Shown here in pieces: positions 35,309 through 43,532 of a stretch of DNA of 64,000 nucleotides. Every line of letters starts with the position of its first letter. Position 1 is the stretch's first letter. The notes beneath the pieces are model-generated. The model was not told the origin of the DNA and did not search any database. It saw only the letters and a program-made list of their open reading frames with translations. The DNA comes from RH-AL1 sp965277735. Its GTDB lineage: Bacteria; Pseudomonadota; Alphaproteobacteria; Rhizobiales; Beijerinckiaceae. The position numbers and the translations under genes were made by a program. The stretch lies in NCBI GenBank assembly GCA_965277735.1, contig CBDIDO010000003.1, positions 2,790,001-2,854,000 of the forward strand, given 5' to 3'.

Positions 35309-37102
35309 GTGCCAACACGACCGGCAGACGCGCAGCCTGTGTTGGCGTCAACCCGTCGCGCGGAATGCGGGGCGCCGTGCCAGCTCTGCAAGGTGCAGTG
35401 CCGCTACGGCGCGATCGAGCCGACGGGTAAGATTGACTATCCCGAGTGCTTCCAATGCATGGATTGCGTCACGATCATAAAGGATCCAAACCAGCGCGTG
35501 CCGGAGCGCTTCAGCACGCTGAAGATCATCAACAAGGAGAACATCAAGGGCCTCATCCCGGCCTGGTCGTTCTCGTTCGGTGGCGAGAAGCAGCGCGGCC
35601 AGGAGAGCCAGGCGCTCATCAAGGACGGCGTGATCTACGTCACCGGCTCCTACTCGCGCGCCTACGCGGTCAACGCGCACACCGGCGAGAAGATCTGGGA
35701 ATATGACGCCCGCCTGCCGGAAGGCATCCTCCCCTGCTGCGACGTCGTGAACCGGGGCGGCATCCTGTGGAAGGACAAGTTCATCTTCGGCACGCTCGAC
35801 GCCAAGCTTGTCGCGCTCGACGCGAAGACCGGCAAGGTCGTTTGGAAGAAGACGATCGACGACTTCAAGGCCGGCTACTCGTACACCGCCGCGCCGATGA
35901 TCGTGAAGGGTAAGCTCATCACCGGCCTGTCCGGCGGCGAGTTCGGCGTGGTCGGCAAGGTCCAGGCCCGCGATCCCGACACGGGCGAGGAGATCTGGAG
36001 CCGTCCCGTCATCGAAGGCAACATGGGTCAGCTGAACGGCAAGGACTCAACGATGACCGGCAAGGCCAACGAGACCTGGCCGGGCGACACCTACAAGTTC
36101 GGATCCGGCGCGACCTGGCTCGGCGGCACCTACGATCCCGAGCTCAACCTGCTCTACATGGGCACCGGCAACCCCGGCCCGTGGAACAGCTGGCTGCGTC
36201 CCGGCGACAACAAGTGGTCGGCCTCGCGCCTCGCCATCAATCCCGACAACGGCGAGATCGTCTGGGGCTTCCAGACCACCCCGCACGACGGCTGGGACTA
36301 CGACGGCGTGAACGAGTTCGTGCCCTTCGACGCCGAGGTCAACGGCAAGATGGAGAAGCTCGGCGGCACCGCCGATCGCAACGGCTTCTTCTACGTGCTC
36401 GACCGCACGAACGGGAAGTTCATCACCGCGCATCCGTTCGTGGAGAAGATCAACTGGGCGAAGGGCATCGATAAGGATGGCCGTCCCGAGTACCTCGACG
36501 AGAACCGTCCGGGCGACCCGACCACCGCGCAGAAGGGCAAGACCGTGCACGCGACGCCGGGCTTCCTCGGCGGCAAGAACTGGATGCCGATCTCCTACGA
36601 TCCGCAGACCAAGCTGTTCTACGTCCCCTCGAACGAGTGGGGCATGGACATCTGGAACGAGCCCGTCACGTACAAGAAGGGCGCGGCCTATCTCGGCGCC
36701 GGCTTCACGATCACGCCGACCTTCCAGGACCACATCGGCTCGCTGAAGGCGATCGATCCGCTGACCGGCAAGATTGTTTGGCAGGCCAACAACAAGGCTC
36801 CGCTCTGGGGCGGCGTTCTCAGCACCGCCGGCGGCCTCGTGTTCTACGGCACGCCCGAAGGCTACCTGAAGGCCCTCGACGCCAAGACCGGCAACGAGGT
36901 CTGGAAGTTCCAGGTCGGCACCGGCGTCGTCTCGTCGCCGATCACCTGGACGCAGGACGATGAGCAGTGGATCGGCGTCGCGGCCAGTTGGGGTGGCGCG
37001 GTCCCGCTGTGGGGTGGCGAGGTCGCCAAGTCGACCGCCGGCATCAACCAGGGCGGCTCGTTCTGGGCCTTCCACCTGCCGAAGAGCCTCGCGTCGCGCT
37101 GA
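35309..37102 (+). CDS. Chimeric gene: NosR-type 4Fe-4S tail fused to PQQ-dependent methanol/ethanol-family dehydrogenase
   Basis: 597 residues from GTG 35309 (AGGA six bases upstream; the open frame begins at 35264 inside the terminator). Residues 19-60 read ECGAPCQLCKVQCRYGAIEP and then PECFQCMDCVTI, with C20, C24, C27, C31, C47, C50 and C53: the C-terminal ferredoxin module of NosR/NirI-type membrane proteins. From about residue 66 a PQQ beta-propeller starts (RFSTLKIINKENIKGLIPAWSF). It has the vicinal disulfide C143-C144 and PHDGWDYDGVN with D330 and D332, the extra Asp being the lanthanide-site signature of XoxF/ExaF. The normal signal peptide and first ~50 residues of the dehydrogenase are absent, so export to the periplasm is doubtful. 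No cytochrome domain. Confidence 0.8.
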   Translation: MPTRPADAQPVLASTRRAECGAPCQLCKVQCRYGAIEPTGKIDYPECFQCMDCVTIIKDPNQRVPERFSTLKIINKENIKGLIPAWSFSFGGEKQRGQESQALIKDGVIYVTGSYSRAYAVNAHTGEKIWEYDARLPEGILPCCDVVNRGGILWKDKFIFGTLDAKLVALDAKTGKVVWKKTIDDFKAGYSYTAAPMIVKGKLITGLSGGEFGVVGKVQARDPDTGEEIWSRPVIEGNMGQLNGKDSTMTGKANETWPGDTYKFGSGATWLGGTYDPELNLLYMGTGNPGPWNSWLRPGDNKWSASRLAINPDNGEIVWGFQTTPHDGWDYDGVNEFVPFDAEVNGKMEKLGGTADRNGFFYVLDRTNGKFITAHPFVEKINWAKGIDKDGRPEYLDENRPGDPTTAQKGKTVHATPGFLGGKNWMPISYDPQTKLFYVPSNEWGMDIWNEPVTYKKGAAYLGAGFTITPTFQDHIGSLKAIDPLTGKIVWQANNKAPLWGGVLSTAGGLVFYGTPEGYLKALDAKTGNEVWKFQVGTGVVSSPITWTQDDEQWIGVAASWGGAVPLWGGEVAKSTAGINQGGSFWAFHLPKSLASR

Positions 37103-37130
37103 GCGACCGACAGTTCGATACGAAACGAAA

Positions 37131-37157
37131 GCGGCTCCTTCGGGAGCCGCTTTTTTT
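37131..37157 (+). terminator. Rho-independent terminator with UUCG loop
   Basis: GCGGCTCC, TTCG tetraloop, GGAGCCGC and seven T, 28 bases after the dehydrogenase stop codon. Confidence 0.88.
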
Positions 37158-37192
37158 ATGCCGTTTGCGTCGAGTCCGGAGAGCGTCGGCGT

Positions 37193-37951
37193 TCAGAACC
37201 GGATGATCCGGATCATATGGTAGCCGCGTGCGATCGGCCCGAGCGCGATCCCGAGGCCGCCGGCGATCTCGATCCCGAGCCTGGAGACGAAGCCGCCGAG
37301 CGGCGTGTACCAGAGCGCCAGCATGAGCAGCAGGAAGGTGCCGGAGCCGACCTGCGACGCCGCGCCAGCGATGGACTTCGGCAGAAACGGCCGGATGATC
37401 CCGAAGCCGTCGAGCCCCGGAAACGGCAGCAGGTTCAGGACGAGCGCCGTCGCCTGGAAGAAGGCGAGCACGGCAAGCCCCGCCTGGAGATCCGTGATGT
37501 CGCCGACCCCGCTCGGCGGCGCGACCGCCAGCATCGCCGCGATGAGAAGCAAGAAGCAGAACGTGGCGAACGGCCCCGCCGCTGAGACGGCGGAGTCCCA
37601 GGCAGCGCTGCGCAGTAAGCCCGTGCGGACATAGACCGCGCCGCCCGGCAGGCCGAAGCCGCCAAGGAAAATGTAGATGATGGGCAGCAGCAGCGAGATG
37701 ACGGGGTCGGTGTACTTCAGCGGATCGAGCGTGAGGTATCCGGTGTCGGCAACGGTGTGATCGCCACCGATATAGGCCGTGAGCGCATGGCCGAACTCGT
37801 GCAGGCAGAGGCTGACGATCCAGCCCGATACGACGAGCAGAAAGACGGCGAGCTGGCCCTCGAGCCAGCCATGCCAAAGCGCCGCGCCGGTGCCGGTGAA
37901 GACGAGCAACAGAACCAGGAAATTGAAGCTCGGCTCGACCGGCGGGCGCAA
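37193..37951 (-). CDS. Site-2 protease family (M50) membrane peptidase
   Basis: 252 residues, mostly hydrophobic, about six helices. Zinc motif CLHEFGHALTAYIGGD (HExxH) in the second helix and NLLPFPGLDGFGIIRPF as second metal-site motif. No PDZ domain, so a short FtsH-independent rhomboid-like S2P group. Substrate unknown. It overlaps no gene and ends the minus-strand pair that begins with the debranching enzyme at 40148. Confidence 0.85.
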   Translation of the reverse strand: MRPPVEPSFNFLVLLLVFTGTGAALWHGWLEGQLAVFLLVVSGWIVSLCLHEFGHALTAYIGGDHTVADTGYLTLDPLKYTDPVISLLLPIIYIFLGGFGLPGGAVYVRTGLLRSAAWDSAVSAAGPFATFCFLLLIAAMLAVAPPSGVGDITDLQAGLAVLAFFQATALVLNLLPFPGLDGFGIIRPFLPKSIAGAASQVGSGTFLLLMLALWYTPLGGFVSRLGIEIAGGLGIALGPIARGYHMIRIIRF

Positions 37952-37955
37952 GTCC

Positions 37956-40148
37956 TTACTTCACCTGAACGATCCGCACGTCGCCCGCGCGCCGGATCAC
38001 ACTGAGCGTTATGTCCTTGCCGTCGTGGTCGCGCTTGAACCGCAGGTCGGCGCTGGACTCGCCGAGCTGCAGGTCGCGGATCAGCACCTCTTCGAAGAAC
38101 CCCGGCATGCGCGGATCGAGGAACGACACCTCGTTGCGCGCATGATCGAGCTTGAGCCCGAGGCAAGCGGCAACGAGCGCGAAGGGCGTCGCCGAGGCCC
38201 ACGCCTGCGGCGCGCAGGCGACGGGATAGGCGGTCGGACCGCGCCGCGGCTTGCGCACGAAGCCGCAGAACAGCTCCGGCAGCCGGCGCAGTTCCTGGTA
38301 GCCGGCGGCATCGAACAGCCCCTGGAACACCTGCGCCGCCTGGTCTTTAAACCCGTAGCGGGCAAAGCCCATGACGATCAGCGCGTTGTCGTGCGGCCAG
38401 ATCGAGCCGTTGTGGTAGCTCATCGGATTGTAGCGGGCCTCGCCGATCGGGATCGTGCGGATACCCCAGCCGGAAAACGCCTCCGGGCTCATCAGGCGAT
38501 CGGCGACGCTCTGCGCGACGGCGGCATCGGCAATGCCGGTGAAGAGCGTGTGGCCGGCGTTCGACGAGCGTACCTTGCAAGGCTTCTTGGCGCCGTCGAG
38601 CGCCAGCGCGTAGGTCCCGATCTCCTCGACCCAAAAGGCCGCGTGGAAGCGCATCTTCAGCGCGGCGGCCTCGTCCAGGAGGTCCTCGGCGCGCTCGGGC
38701 ATGCCAAGTTGTGTCGCCAGCGTTGCCGCGGCTTCCTTGGCCGCGAAAAGATAACCCTGCACCTCGCACAGCGCGATCGGCCCCTTCGCGTCGCTGCCGT
38801 CGGCGTGGAAGATCGAATCCCGCGAATCCTTCCAACCCTGGTTGGCGAGGCCAGTCTCCGTTTCGCGGGCGTATTCGAGGAAGCCGTCGCCATCGCGATC
38901 GCCGTGCTTGTCGCACCAGGCGAGCGCGGCCTCGATGTTCGGCCAGATCCCGCGGATCGTCTCGAGGTCGCCGGTCCGCTCGTAATACATGCCGGCGAGC
39001 ATGATGAAGAGTGGTGTGGCGTCGATGGTGCCGTAATAGTGCCCGAACGGCACCTCCTTGAGGTTGGCCATCTCGCCGTGGCGGGTCTCGTGCAGGATCT
39101 TACCGGGCTGGGCGTCGGCGGCCGGATCGATCGTCTTCGCCTGCGTCGCCGAGAGGTAGCGCAACACACCCTTGGCGATCCGCGGATCGACCCACAGCAT
39201 CATCATCGCGGTGATGATCCCGTCGCGACCGAAGACGGTCGAGAACCACGGGATGCCGGCGAAAGGATAGAGCCCGTGCTCGGTGCGGGTCACGAGCATG
39301 TAGATGTCGGAGGCCGCGCGACAGGCGATCTCGTTGAATTGCGCATTCGTGCTCGTGACCGTCGCGATGCCCTTGCAGAGATCCTTCAGGCCGCGACGAT
39401 TCATGCGGTAGGCGCGCAGAAACTCGACCGGTTTCGCCGCTTGGCCCTGGGCGCAGGCGATATCCGCGATGATCGAGCATTTCTCGCCCGGCGCGAGCGC
39501 GATCGAAAAGACCGCGAGCCCGGCTTCGAGGCGCGCCGGCTTCGGCGAGAAGACGAGCGTGGTGAAACGCGAGATGTCGTCGAGCCCGGTGTAGCTCAAC
39601 GTCACGGTCGAGGAATCGGTGATCTTCGTCGAGCTGGTGCCGCGTGCCTTGCGGCGCGTCCCGCGCACCTCGAAAAGGTCGTTGAAGTCAGCGCCGAAAC
39701 GGATCGCGACCTCGAAGCTGCGCGGCTTCGAATCGTAATTGCAGAAGCCGATGCGCTCGTAGCAGCCGCCGGCGAACAGGAACTTGGTGCGATCGATCGC
39801 GATGGCATCGGCCGGCATACGGACCTTGTCGCCGTCGCGGATCTCCGGGTTGGTCAGGTCGACCGTGAGGGAGACGTTGTCGTCCTCGAGCACCGAGCCG
39901 AGGATCAGCGCGTTCTTGCCCTCGATGCTCATCGCGAAATGCGAGAGGTAGCGCGTGTCGCGCATGAAAAGGCCCTCGGGCGAGTCCGGCAGCGTGCCCA
40001 TGTCGCCGTTCGAATCGAGGACGGCGAACATGTCGCCGTACTTCAACGTGCGCAGGGGCCGCTCGACGAGCGAGGGCTGCGAATCAATGTAGTGCGCGGC
40101 GTCCCTTTCGGGCGCGTCGTCAGTCGTGACGGCGAGGGCTGACGTCAT
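37956..40148 (-). CDS. Amylo-alpha-1,6-glucosidase / glycogen-debranching-like protein
   Basis: 730 residues from ATG 40148. An N-terminal glycogen-debranching domain (YGDMFAVLDSNGDMG, EGLFMRDTRYLSHFAMSIEG) is followed by an (alpha/alpha)6 toroid catalytic domain (IPWFSTVFGRDGIITAMMMLW with the acidic residue region, YHNGSIWPHDNALIVMGF). Likely hydrolyses alpha-glucans or trehalose-like sugars; exact substrate uncertain. Lies 4 bases upstream of the M50 protease gene on the same strand. Confidence 0.88.
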   Translation of the reverse strand: MTSALAVTTDDAPERDAAHYIDSQPSLVERPLRTLKYGDMFAVLDSNGDMGTLPDSPEGLFMRDTRYLSHFAMSIEGKNALILGSVLEDDNVSLTVDLTNPEIRDGDKVRMPADAIAIDRTKFLFAGGCYERIGFCNYDSKPRSFEVAIRFGADFNDLFEVRGTRRKARGTSSTKITDSSTVTLSYTGLDDISRFTTLVFSPKPARLEAGLAVFSIALAPGEKCSIIADIACAQGQAAKPVEFLRAYRMNRRGLKDLCKGIATVTSTNAQFNEIACRAASDIYMLVTRTEHGLYPFAGIPWFSTVFGRDGIITAMMMLWVDPRIAKGVLRYLSATQAKTIDPAADAQPGKILHETRHGEMANLKEVPFGHYYGTIDATPLFIMLAGMYYERTGDLETIRGIWPNIEAALAWCDKHGDRDGDGFLEYARETETGLANQGWKDSRDSIFHADGSDAKGPIALCEVQGYLFAAKEAAATLATQLGMPERAEDLLDEAAALKMRFHAAFWVEEIGTYALALDGAKKPCKVRSSNAGHTLFTGIADAAVAQSVADRLMSPEAFSGWGIRTIPIGEARYNPMSYHNGSIWPHDNALIVMGFARYGFKDQAAQVFQGLFDAAGYQELRRLPELFCGFVRKPRRGPTAYPVACAPQAWASATPFALVAACLGLKLDHARNEVSFLDPRMPGFFEEVLIRDLQLGESSADLRFKRDHDGKDITLSVIRRAGDVRIVQVK

Positions 40149-40367
40149 GTTCACCCGATCGAAAGAGGCGGGAATCCCGCATGCGGCAACAATGTGCGGG
40201 GATGATGGCCGCTGGCGCAACCCGCATTCTGCGTCCCTTCCGCATGCTGCGCCGCGCTAGATTGTTGTTTTTGATCGCGCTTCTCCTCAGTGTTATTTGA
40301 CAGTTGTAATAAAGCAACGCGCTTTTCAAATCATGTGACGGCGCCCAGAGGGGAATATCGCGAATTT

Positions 40368-40380
40368 TACTTCTGAAGTA
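40368..40380. promoter_or_regulatory. 13-bp palindrome upstream of ferritin-like gene 1
   Basis: TACTTCTGAAGTA is a perfect dyad 58 bases before the start of the first ferritin-like gene, in a clearly AT-rich stretch (40258-40400) that contrasts with the surrounding GC-rich DNA. It could be an operator. No factor can be assigned. Confidence 0.35.
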
Positions 40381-40437
40381 ATGTTTAACGCGATGTGAAA
40401 AGATCCGGAGTCGCGGATCGGGATGGGGCACCAGCAC

Positions 40438-41406
40438 ATGACCAAGCACGTGATCAAGACAGACGAGGTGGAAGAAATCGTCCAGTCGCTCGACATGGTC
40501 GCCGGCCGCCGCGCCTTCATGCAAGCGCTCGGCTACAGCGCGGTCGGCGCGGCCGTGTTCGGTGCCGCCGCAGGCGTCGCGACGCCGGCCGCAGCTGCCG
40601 TCAACGACTTCGATATCCTAAACTTCGCGCTGAACCTCGAGTACCTCGAGTCGGCGTTCTATCATTATGCCTATTACGGCACCGACATCCCCGCCAACCT
40701 CACCACGGGCGCGGGACAGGCGGCGATTACCTCGGTCGGCGCGAAGGTTCCGTTCAAGAACGCGCTCGTCAAGGCCTACGCGCTCGAGATCGCCAACGAG
40801 GAGCTGCGCCACGTCGAGGTTCTCCGTGCGGTGCTCGCCTCGCAGGCCGTCGGCCGGCCGGCGCTGAACATCGGCACGGCGTTCCAGATGGCGGCGACCG
40901 CCGCCGGCATCCCGGGCACGTTCAACGCCTACACGAACGACACGACCTTCCTGATCGCCTCGTACATCTTCGAAGACGTCGGCGTCACCGCCTACCACGG
41001 TGCGGCCTCGCTCATTCAGAGCCCGACCGTCCTCAACTACGCGGCCGGCATCCTCGCCGTCGAGGCCTATCACGCGGGCATCATCCGCACCTCGATGTTC
41101 GCCCAGGATGCCGCGTCCGGAACGGGGACGTTCATGGGCATCACCGACCAGATCTCGGCGCTGCGCTCCAAGCTCGCCAACAACGGCGCGGCCCTTGTCG
41201 ACGATGTCGGCATCGGCTCGCTCACCGCGCCGAGCCTCGTTGACGTCGATGCCCCCGCCGCGACGATGTTCATCGAGATCCCCGGCGGCGACGCCATCGC
41301 CTACGCCCGCAGCGCGAGCCCGCAGGTCCTCAACATCGTCTACGGCAACGCCAACACCACGCCCGGCCTGTTCTTCCCGAACGGCATGAACGGGACCATC
41401 CGCTAG
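40438..41406 (+). CDS. Tat-exported ferritin-like domain protein, copy 1
   Basis: 322 residues. A ~25-residue N-terminal extension precedes the twin-arginine motif GRRAFMQ and hydrophobic GYSAVGAAVFGAAAG, so Tat export is likely. The mature part is a ferritin-like four-helix domain (FALNLEYLESAFYHYAYYG, EIANEELRHVEVLRAVL, SYIFEDVGVTAYHGAA, ILAVEAYHAGIIR) with Glu and His residues spaced as in diiron carriers. Start 40438 is chosen because the upstream GGGGCACCAGC matches the GGGGCACAAC before the paralogue's start; 40423 is an alternative. Role perhaps in metal storage or oxidative stress; not shown. Confidence 0.85.
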   Translation: MTKHVIKTDEVEEIVQSLDMVAGRRAFMQALGYSAVGAAVFGAAAGVATPAAAAVNDFDILNFALNLEYLESAFYHYAYYGTDIPANLTTGAGQAAITSVGAKVPFKNALVKAYALEIANEELRHVEVLRAVLASQAVGRPALNIGTAFQMAATAAGIPGTFNAYTNDTTFLIASYIFEDVGVTAYHGAASLIQSPTVLNYAAGILAVEAYHAGIIRTSMFAQDAASGTGTFMGITDQISALRSKLANNGAALVDDVGIGSLTAPSLVDVDAPAATMFIEIPGGDAIAYARSASPQVLNIVYGNANTTPGLFFPNGMNGTIR

Positions 41407-41489
41407 CGCCGAGCGGCGCAACACCAACACGTCTGCCTAAGCGACTTCACAGACAACAGATCCGCCGGTCGGGTCGAACGGGGCACAAC

Positions 41490-42440
41490 ATGACCAGAGA
41501 TATGATCAAGACGGAAGGGATGGAGGAAGCCGCGCAGTCCCTCGACCTCGCGGCTGGCCGACGCGCCTTCATCCAGAACCTCGGCATGGGCGCCGTCGGC
41601 GCGGCGGTGTTCGGCGCCGCGGCCGGCGTCAAGCCGGCTGCAGCTCAGGGCGTCTCGGCGACCGACGTCCTGAACTTCGCGCTGAACCTCGAATATCTCG
41701 AGGCGACCTTCTATAGCTACGCCGCCACCGGCGTCGACCTGGATCCAGCGATTGTCGGCCCCGGCTCCGGCACCGTCACAGGCGGTGCCGCGGTGCCGTT
41801 CGTCAGCCCGATCGTGAAGGCCTACGCGCAGGAGATCGCGGTCGAGGAGCGCAAGCACGTCCAGGTCCTGAAGTACTTCCTCGGCGCGGCCGCGGTGGCC
41901 CGTCCGGCGCTCAACATCGGCACGGCCTTCGCCGCCGCCGCCAAGGCGGCCGGCATCAACAACGGCGCCAAGTTCAACGCCTATGCCAACGACACGAGCT
42001 TCCTGCTCGCCTCGTATATCTTCGAGGACGTCGGCGTCACCGCCTACCACGGCGCCGCCGGCTTCCTCATCGGCACGCCGTACCTGAACTACGCCGCCGG
42101 CATTCTCGCCGTCGAAGCGTACCACGCGGCGATCATCCGCACGTCGCTCTTCGCGGCTCAGAGCGCCACTGTCGTCCAGGACACCGCTTTGATCTCGAAC
42201 CTTCGCTCGACGCTTGCCAACGGCAAGGCCGGAGTGGACGACATCGGCATCGGCACGCCGTCGAAGCCGACCCTCGTGCCAGTGAACGCCCCGAAGGCGA
42301 CGATGTTTACCGACATCGCCGGCGGCGACGCGATCGCCTACGCGCGTACGCCGGCCCAGGTCCTCAAGATCGTCTACGGCAACGCCAAGGCCACGCCCGG
42401 GCTGTTCTTCCCGGCGGGCATGAACGGCGCGGTCCGGTAA
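41490..42440 (+). CDS. Tat-exported ferritin-like domain protein, copy 2
   Basis: 316 residues, clearly a tandem paralogue of the gene at 40438. Same plan: MTRDMIKTEGMEEAAQSLDLAAGRRAFIQNLGMGAVGAAVFGAAAG with twin Arg, then FALNLEYLEATFYSYAATG, EIAVEERKHVQVLKYFL, SYIFEDVGVTAYHGAAGF and ILAVEAYHAAIIR. Only 83 bases separate the two genes, so they may be co-transcribed. Copy 2 replaces EELRHVE by EERKHVQ. Probably periplasmic. Confidence 0.85.
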   Translation: MTRDMIKTEGMEEAAQSLDLAAGRRAFIQNLGMGAVGAAVFGAAAGVKPAAAQGVSATDVLNFALNLEYLEATFYSYAATGVDLDPAIVGPGSGTVTGGAAVPFVSPIVKAYAQEIAVEERKHVQVLKYFLGAAAVARPALNIGTAFAAAAKAAGINNGAKFNAYANDTSFLLASYIFEDVGVTAYHGAAGFLIGTPYLNYAAGILAVEAYHAAIIRTSLFAAQSATVVQDTALISNLRSTLANGKAGVDDIGIGTPSKPTLVPVNAPKATMFTDIAGGDAIAYARTPAQVLKIVYGNAKATPGLFFPAGMNGAVR

Positions 42441-42451
42441 GAATGATGCCT

Positions 42452-42482
42452 CACCGCGATCGGGCCTTGCTCGATCGCGGTG
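42452..42482 (+). terminator. Hairpin after ferritin-like gene 2
   Basis: CACCGCGATCG and its exact complement CGATCGCGGTG (11-base arms, 9-base loop) lie 11 bases after the stop. Weak T-run (CTTACAAAGC), so it may protect the transcript end rather than terminate alone. Confidence 0.6.
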
Positions 42483-42612
42483 CTTACAAAGCTATCGTTG
42501 CCAATCCATTACTTTCCTCGGCGCCTCGAAAATAATAAACTGTTGCAATAATACAATTGTGATCAAGACGCCTTCGCGTACACTTCGTATCAACCAACCA
42601 GGATCTGATCAC

Positions 42613-43476
42613 ATGACCAAGCGCGCTTACGCCTTGTCGGCCATCACAGTCTCGGCGCTTGCGATCGCGGCGACGGCCGCACTGGCGGCAGATTTGCCCT
42701 CGCGACGCGCGCCGCCGGTCTACATCCCGCCGCCGCTCCCGGTCTTCAGCTGGACCGGCTTCTATTTCGGTGCCAACGCCGGCGTTGCGTTCAATAGCGG
42801 TCATTCGCAGAGCACCTTCTTCCCGGTCGGCTCGATCCCCGGTTCGACAGGCACGTCCGGCACGCTGACGAGCACGGGCGGCGACAGCAACAAGTTCACC
42901 GGTGGCGGCCAGATCGGCTACAACTACGAACTCGGCGGCTCAGGCTTCGGCGGCCTTGGCGGTTTCGGCGGCGGCGGCCTCGTCGTCGGTGTGGTTGCCG
43001 ACGCGCAATATCTCGACCACCGCAATTCGACCAACCAGTTCGCGTTCCGCGCGGCCACCCCCGGCAACGCCTTCGTGCGCGTTCCCGGCCTGCCGCAGAC
43101 CGTGATCACGGGCACCAATACCGGCGGCAGCGACAATTTCTTCGGCGCGCTGCGTGGCCGCCTCGGCATCGCCTTCGACCGCGCCATGATCTATGGCACC
43201 GGCGGCTTGGCCTACGACACCACGGCCGTCGGCTATACCTTCGGTGGCGGCGTTGAATATTCGATCACGGACAACATCAGCATTGGCGCCGAATACCTTC
43301 GCGTCAATCTGAACCGCAGCTTCTCGCAGACCGCGAGCTACGCGGCGCCGGCTCGTCTCGGCGCGGGCACGCTCACCGTGACCTCGAATGGCGGCCGCGA
43401 CGAGTTCAACGTCGCGCGCGGCGTCCTGAACTACAAGTTCACCTATCCGGTGGCACCGGTCGTCGCGCGCTACTGA
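42613..43476 (+). CDS. Outer membrane beta-barrel protein (Omp25/31-like), copy 4
   Basis: 287 residues from ATG 42613. Signal peptide MTKRAYALSAITVSALAIAATAALA, then ADLPSRRAPPVYIPPP, barrel with SWTGFYFGANAGVAFNSG, GGGQIGYNYELGG, GGGVEYSITDNISIGAEYLRV; ends VVARY. More divergent than copies 1-3 and longer, with extra loops (for example SQSTFFPVGSIPGSTGTSGT). Transcribed alone; a terminator follows. Confidence 0.86.
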   Translation: MTKRAYALSAITVSALAIAATAALAADLPSRRAPPVYIPPPLPVFSWTGFYFGANAGVAFNSGHSQSTFFPVGSIPGSTGTSGTLTSTGGDSNKFTGGGQIGYNYELGGSGFGGLGGFGGGGLVVGVVADAQYLDHRNSTNQFAFRAATPGNAFVRVPGLPQTVITGTNTGGSDNFFGALRGRLGIAFDRAMIYGTGGLAYDTTAVGYTFGGGVEYSITDNISIGAEYLRVNLNRSFSQTASYAAPARLGAGTLTVTSNGGRDEFNVARGVLNYKFTYPVAPVVARY

Positions 43477-43501
43477 TCGGCGCGAGCACCGACCAACCAA
43501 A

Positions 43502-43528
43502 GGGCGCGACCTCGGTCGCGCCCTTTTT
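43502..43528 (+). terminator. Rho-independent terminator after Omp copy 4
   Basis: GGGCGCGAC, CTCG loop, GTCGCGCCC and five T. It also lies just after the end of cysG on the opposite strand. Confidence 0.85.
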
Positions 43529-43532
43529 CACG

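Noticed and set aside
37779..40142. 787-codon plus-strand frame opposite the debranching enzyme gene
   Set aside because: Antisense shadow; no conserved motif and the minus strand product is a clear family member.
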